A stretch of DNA of 64,000 nt from Adenanthera pavonina (lineage: Eukaryota; Streptophyta; Magnoliopsida; Fabales; Fabaceae). Below the pieces are notes generated by a model that searched no databases, had not been told where the DNA came from, and saw only the letters and a list, made by a program, of their open reading frames with translations. Positions 59,571 to 64,000 of this stretch are shown one piece after another. The stretch's first letter is position 1, and every line of letters starts with the position of its first letter. The stretch is from positions 27,514,501-27,578,500 of the forward strand of contig JAIVEN010000011.1 of NCBI GenBank assembly GCA_026686845.1. The letters run 5' to 3'. Both the position numbers and the translations under genes were made by a program.

Positions 59571-60720
59571 CTGAGGAGACTTTCCTATAGATAGTGCTGG
59601 TGGCTGAGGGGATGCCTGTTGCTGGGATCCTGGTGGTGCTGGTGAATTTTTCCAAGAGAAGTTTGGATGATTTCACCACCCAGGATTATATGTGTTTGAA
59701 AAGGGATCATTCTTTCTTTGTAGAAATTGTGGACGTTCAGCATTTGGTCCCATATAATTAACTTCTGCATTCCCTTCAATCATATGAACACATGTGTCTA
59801 AAGAATGACCCGAACCACCGCATGCAAAGCATAATTCTTTAGGAGGATTAGAATTATTGCTCTGTTGTTGAAAAAGAAGATCTATGCGTTGATTTAACTT
59901 TTCTAACTGTGCAGACATATCTGAGTGAGAGTTAACTTTATTGACAGGTACTCTCCTACTTCGAATTCCTTTTTGTCTGGTCTGTTGCCACTTGATCATA
60001 AATATTTATCGTCTCTTCAGCAGTCAAATTACCATCCCTTGCAGCAATGTCCACTAGAGACTGGGAGGTAGGGCTCAGAGCATTATAGAACAGTTTAGCA
60101 AGCATCATATCTTGAAATCCATGGTGTGGACACTCATATAAGTAATCCTTGAATCGATCCCAAGCTTCATAGAACGGCTCGCCCTCCAGTTGCGCAAAGA
60201 GATATATTTTATCCCTCAAGTCTATAGTTCTCTGAGGAGAGTAAAACTTGGCAATGAATGCATCGTAGATCTCCCTACATGATGTCAAGGAGTTTTTAGG
60301 CAGATTTAAAATCCATCGCCGAGCATTATCCTTCATGCAGAAATTGAAACATCTCATCTTAAGCTCCTCTTGAGTCAAACCATTCGGGGGAAGTTAGTCA
60401 ATCCTATCATAGAAATCCTTCAGAAAGCCCAATGTGTCTTCACCTATTCGCCCATAAAATTGTGGCAATGAGTTTAAGTGTATGTTCTTAAACTCGTAAT
60501 CTTTGGCATTGTCAGATAACCGGATACATGATTGGCTATCATAGATGGTAGGCTTATCTGCATCTCTCCAAAGTAGATTAGTTTGAGCCCTAGTAGGCAC
60601 TACTTCATTAACCATCTCGTGCCTCCTTTTAGCTCTGTTTTCCCTGCAAGCACGTTCAATTTCAAGATTAATAGCAATCAATTCAGAAATACTATTAAAA
60701 CTTTTAGATCTTAACAGCAT
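59571..60720 (-). pseudogene. Gypsy gag, interrupted by two stops and a frameshift
   Basis: It starts near 60720. The Retrotrans_gag domain (NARRWILNLPKNSL, FYSPQRTIDLRDKI, EPFYEAWDRFKDYLYECPHHG) is at 59956-60378. A zinc knuckle, CFACGGSGHSLDTC, with intact CX2CX4HX4C spacing lies near 59810-59830. Lesions are a TAA at about 60391-60393, a frameshift near 59960-59990, and a TGA near 59670 within a NPGW-NHPNFSW motif that usually has Arg there. A CGA to TGA transition fits methyl-C deamination. Confidence 0.85.
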
Positions 60721-60807
60721 GCAACAATGAAAAAAAATTCAGAGACAAATAAAATAAAAAAAATTTTTATAGGACTAAAAATAATGAACTAATAAATCCG
60801 TTAACCT

Positions 60808-60829
60808 CCCCGGCAATGGTGCCAAAAAC
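60808..60829 (-). other. Primer binding site of the Gypsy element (tRNA-Asp type)
   Basis: On the minus strand TGGCACCATTGCCGGGG follows the 5' LTR within a few bases. It resembles the Athila PBS TGGCGCCGTTGCCGGGG, which is complementary to tRNA-Asp, with two transitions. Confidence 0.8.
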
Positions 60830-60830
60830 T

Positions 60831-62314
60831 TGATCTGGAAATCCTGCAAGTATACAGGGTCGATCGCAGTAATAAAAATATCTCCAGAGTATTCCAGAGG
60901 TTGAACCCAAGAGAGGTAGTAAATTTATAGTTCAAACTTTTAATCCCAAAAATTAATTGATAATCAAATTGATAATTCAAATTTAAAAAGAAAAAAATAG
61001 AAAACAAAATGAAGTCTGAGTTTTAATTCAGTTCTAGAAGCGTCAAGGGATCAGGATTCACCTTATGAGATAACTAAATTTTATTTCTTAGTTAGACTCT
61101 ATATAATTATAGTGACTGTTGTTTCTAAAGAATCCTAATTACCTCTCAGTCAATTAGTCCTTATTTAATTAGGATTCAATTCGCTCTCGCGCAACTAAAT
61201 TTTCTAATTAAACCTTGAAAACTACAACATATATCACCATGAATTCCTAATTTTATCTCTAGATTAGTTATTCATGTTTATCTCTCTAAATCTAGGTTCA
61301 CTCTTCACCTCTCAATCCATCAAGTTTACCCATTAATTAGATTCTATGGTGATCAAGCATAAAATCCACATGAATGAACAAAAGAGATAAATATAATAAA
61401 AAGATAAATTAAATATAACTTGAAGAACAAATCAAAGAGTCTTAACTAGAGAAACAAATTTAATCAATCTCAGTCAGGCTACATCCCTACCCCCAACTGG
61501 GAAATTTAGCTACTCATAGAAATAGAAATTAAATCACAACTAAAATCCCAAATCATAGTGAAAATAATAAGAAAATAGAGTTATATTAGAGAAGAATGAA
61601 TCTAGCACTAATACTCCCCAAATCTCCTTGCTCTTTCTCTATAAGATGCTCCTAGTTGCTCCCAGATGCGTTTAGAACCATATTCTCTAACTTCTGAGTG
61701 TGTTTCTGAGTCTCCCCTTGTGTTTCTACCGTGTATCCTTATATAGGAAAAATTTAGAAGCTCATAAAAACCCAAAATATCACCAAAACGCGTCAAAAAC
61801 GAGTTTTTACGGACCCCTGTTGCATGACCCGGCGCGGGATGACCATAAAATTGATTAATACGGCGCCGGGTGCTTTTAACTTGCTGAAAAATGTCAAAAT
61901 CCGAGTTGACCCGGCACCGGGTGGGCACTGTTTGTATGGACAGAACACCTCCAGCTTCATAATGTCATCAGCTCGTATTGACATTTTGAGTTCGATTTTC
62001 ACCATGATAACGTTAGAATTTTGGAAAACTCAAAGCATGAAATTGTAGCTCTATGTCTTAACTTTCCAATTCATTTTAAATCACCTCAATTGGAGTTCAT
62101 ATGTGAGAGTTATAATCAAAATACCGAAGGGTGTCGAAACTTTTCAGCATGAATGATTTGTAATGTTTTTGCTCCGAATGCTTCCAAATGAACCTATAAC
62201 GCCATGAAATACAAAAATATGTAAAATAATGCTAAAATATATCAATGTAAACATATTTAAATATAATTTAGAGCTTAAATGTGGGTTTTTTATATGTATA
62301 AAATGGACACATCA
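60831..62314 (-). repeat. 5' LTR of the Gypsy element
   Basis: 1484 bp, colinear with the 3' LTR apart from one 21-bp difference and scattered substitutions. On the minus strand it starts at 62314 and ends at 60831 beside the PBS. Confidence 0.92.
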
Positions 62315-62458
62315 ATAACCGCCAAGAAAAGTCTAAGCTTTTGTTGACGGTTATTTATATAACCACCAAGAAAAGTCTCGGTATAATATTTATTGGTGTT
62401 TTTTTTTATAACCGCCAACTATTAGGTGTCAAGAAAAGCTATTTTTGGTGTAGTGGCA

Positions 62459-63240
62459 GTTAATCAAGTGTGCAATGAATTGTTTGAATCGGTGTTGTAA
62501 ATCATCATAACAAAAGGTGAATATTTCCAAGTCTACTATATTTTTCTAGAAGAATGTGGTTGGGAAAAGCATGCAACTAATAACTGATGCATCTAGTTTC
62601 ACTATTACTTAGGATTTACAAACATATTTGTGTACCTACTTTCATATGGCAAATCAAGGAAGAGAAGTTTAATTTTGTTTTGCATAAGATCAAGAGGATG
62701 CTTACAGGATGAAAGGCGAATTGTTTAAGCTCTACTGGCAAAGTAACTTTGGCAAAATCCATGCTAAGTCCTATTCCAATCTACCAATCATCGTTGCTAG
62801 AATCCCTAAGGCAATTTGCAATGAGATTGAGAAACTTGAAAGTAAATTTATCTAGGGGGCATGATGTGAGTGACAAAAAAGTTCACATGGTAAATTGAAG
62901 CCAATTGAAAAAGGAAAGAAAGGTGGAGGTTTAGGGGTTCCTTGGTCCTTAATTTGTCAACAATTAATGAGGCATGCATGCTAAAATTGGCATGGTTGTT
63001 GAGAACCAAGAATAGAGATCAAGAGTTGAAGAAAAATCTTGGACAAATATAATAAGGGTCAAGAGTTGTTGATGCAACCAATGGTGACAAATGAGGCTTC
63101 TCCTTTATGGAGAGATATTGCTTCTATGTGGAACGTTCTTGGAGAGGATAGTTGGAAAAAATTCAAAATGGTGAATCTACTTCTAGTACAATCATTAAGT
63201 AAGTGAAGATATGAGATTTCTAAGGAGAAGTCATTTGTTA
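62459..63240 (+). pseudogene. LINE RT, 3' segment beyond the CACTA insertion, degenerate
   Basis: It directly continues the LINE reading broken at 54047 (REASM then QLIKCAMN). Later blocks are a LINE thumb/linker pattern (KSMQLITDASSF-like), ARIPKAICNEIEKLESKFI near 62790-62855, and a GGLGVPWSL-like block near 62930. Stops and frameshifts are present. Confidence 0.75.
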
Positions 63241-63244
63241 TCCA

Positions 63245-63535
63245 AACAGTGGCGAACGCACCTTATCCATTGGAGGGGTTCTTACCAACCCACCCACCCC
63301 TCATTTTTTTTTTCAAAAATTTTCTTTGGATGTTCAATGGAAAAATTTTAGTGTTACAAAGCTCATCCCTCTGCCCTGATTTGAATCCAGTATATTGTAT
63401 AACATGAGTGTTAGTGAAGCCACTTCCGCTATAGAATATAGTTCACAAAGAAATTGCCACCCTCCCCAACAAAATCCATGTCTCTTGCATCCGCCCCTGT
63501 ATCCAGAATTCTATCCATGCTTGATTGGGATTGGA
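63245..63535. mobile_element. Unclassified short insertion in the LINE
   Basis: Begins near CAGTGGCGAACGCACC and ends near TATCCAGAATTC. It contains CCACCCACCC and a T10-type run and separates the LINE RT remnant from its RNase H remnant. A TTTGAATCC stretch resembles a B box, but no A box was found; the class is uncertain. Confidence 0.35.
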
Positions 63536-63653
63536 GGTCAAAGCATCTCACATTTATTGTGAAGCTAATGAATATGCAAATATTTTGACTAAATATAGCT
63601 TTGACATAAATCCTTCCAATAATACATAGTGTGAAATGATTCCCAAAACTAGG
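63536..63653 (+). pseudogene. LINE RNase H-like C-terminus remnant
   Basis: The plus strand encodes a SHIYCEANEYANILTKY pattern, matching the ISHIYREAN...ADxLAKxG block at the end of the RNase H domain of plant L1-type LINEs. It is the 3' end of the decayed LINE. Confidence 0.6.
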
Positions 63654-64000
63654 TGTCACACCTGAAAATGCGACGCGGATGGCGCGGGAAAAGAAAGAAA
63701 AAGAAAAAAGGGTGAAACCGGCCCACACGATGAGAGCCGATTTCAAAGGAGTCGCCACCAAAATTTTGAGGGAAATTTTGGAAAACCAATATAAAACAAA
63801 AAGGATAAGGATGGTCTGCGAATCAGAGTTGGGTTCGGGAGTACGATTGTGAGTGGGGATGGTGTTAGGCACCCCCATAACACCCGTTCCTAAGAACGGT
63901 TACCTTAGGTTGATTATGCAATTTTTATGGCTTTTTTTTTAAATTATTTTGGTTGCCCTTTTATCATTCACATGCGAGAAAAAAGATAGAGAAGAAGGAA
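63654..64000 (+). mobile_element. Start of a TGTCACACC-family LTR, truncated by the window
   Basis: It begins TGTCACACC and contains GAGTCGCCACC, AAATTTTGAGGGAAATTTTG, GTGTTAGGCACCCCC and GTTACCTTAGG. These are the landmarks of a widespread plant LTR class and of the relic at 19766-20623. It is less diverged than that relic and runs off the window. Confidence 0.7.

Larger units (their letters stand above)
55366..62314 (-). mobile_element. Non-autonomous Athila-like Ty3/Gypsy retrotransposon (gag-protease only), TSD ATAAC
   Basis: LTRs at 55366-56870 (3') and 60831-62314 (5') are near-identical. TSDs ATAAC lie at 55361-55365 and 62315-62319. The PBS is tRNA-Asp type, the PPT abuts the 3' LTR, and gag plus retropepsin are encoded on the minus strand. 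The internal region is only about 4.0 kb and has no RT, RNase H or integrase. It must therefore depend on an autonomous partner. The DLGAGINLMP protease motif, the PBS and gag features match Athila-type elements. It is the youngest large insertion of the right-hand nest. Confidence 0.9.
54048..62455. mobile_element. Non-autonomous CACTA (En/Spm) element, TSD GCA, containing a Gypsy element
   Basis: The left terminus CACTACACCAAAATATGC and the inverted right terminus CACTACACCAAAAATAGC are CACTA-type TIRs. The 3-bp TSD GCA lies at 54045-54047 and 62456-62458. Subtracting the Gypsy insertion leaves about 1.45 kb with no transposase, hence non-autonomous. Both ends carry many GGCGGTTAT-type subterminal repeats. 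The element interrupts the LINE RT immediately after the degraded YADD region; the LINE reading resumes right after the TSD. Confidence 0.9.

Overview
This is nuclear DNA of a flowering plant, most probably a eudicot. It is AT-rich, its genes are split by GT-AG introns, it carries three plant-type gene structures (tropinone-reductase-like SDR, LIF2/hnRNP-Q-like RNA-binding protein, autophagy protease ATG4), and roughly half of it is plant transposable elements. I cannot name the species. All three host genes lie on the minus strand and look complete and functional; they share no pathway.

Layout. 1-1978: no supportable gene. 1979-5057: five-exon SDR gene. 5270-7215: a Stowaway-like MITE and an old tandem duplication interrupted by a hAT-type MITE. 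7216-10025: no gene seen. 10026-15096: eleven-exon gene for a 799-residue protein with three RRMs, with a TATA-like palindrome upstream. 16177-16405: tRNA-derived SINE with target-site duplications (TSDs). 16857-19760: 2.9-kb solo LTR. 19766-20623: older LTR relic carrying a hAT-like MITE.

20904-40481 is a nested retrotransposon cluster on the minus strand. A family-2 LTR (E, split into 20904-22194 and 39989-40481) was broken by a complete but degenerate Sirevirus-type Ty1/Copia element (22195-38320, TSD ATGGT). That element was then hit by three solo LTRs: G at 23342-25067 (TSD TTTTG), F at 29485-31189 (TSD CACTT) and C at 32683-34345 (TSD ACTAG). A fourth, B at 38329-39983 (TSD GTAAT), sits three bases from the element's own TSD. 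The Copia element retains PBS, gag, protease/integrase, RT, RNase H, an env-like third ORF and PPT, all broken.

43467-49490 is the ATG4 gene (490 residues, eight coding exons plus an upstream non-coding exon). About 150 bp beyond its first exon lies a 1.25-kb near-complete palindrome (49637-50884) with 9-bp TSDs, a Mutator-type foldback element.

From about 51.3 kb to 63.65 kb there is a decayed L1-type LINE on the plus strand. It contains a SINE (53194-53394), an unclassified insertion, and a CACTA element (54048-62455, TSD GCA). The CACTA element itself contains a young non-autonomous Athila-like Ty3/Gypsy element (55366-62314, TSD ATAAC). At 63654 an LTR of the same family as the 19.8-20.6 kb relic begins and runs off the window.

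There are no rRNA or tRNA genes, CRISPR arrays or prokaryotic operons. The most interesting content is the fully resolvable nesting order, the unusual internal repeat architecture of the LTRs, the foldback next to the ATG4 promoter, and the ATG4 gene's possible uORF and C-terminal ATG8-interaction motif. All comparisons were made by eye; no search was run.
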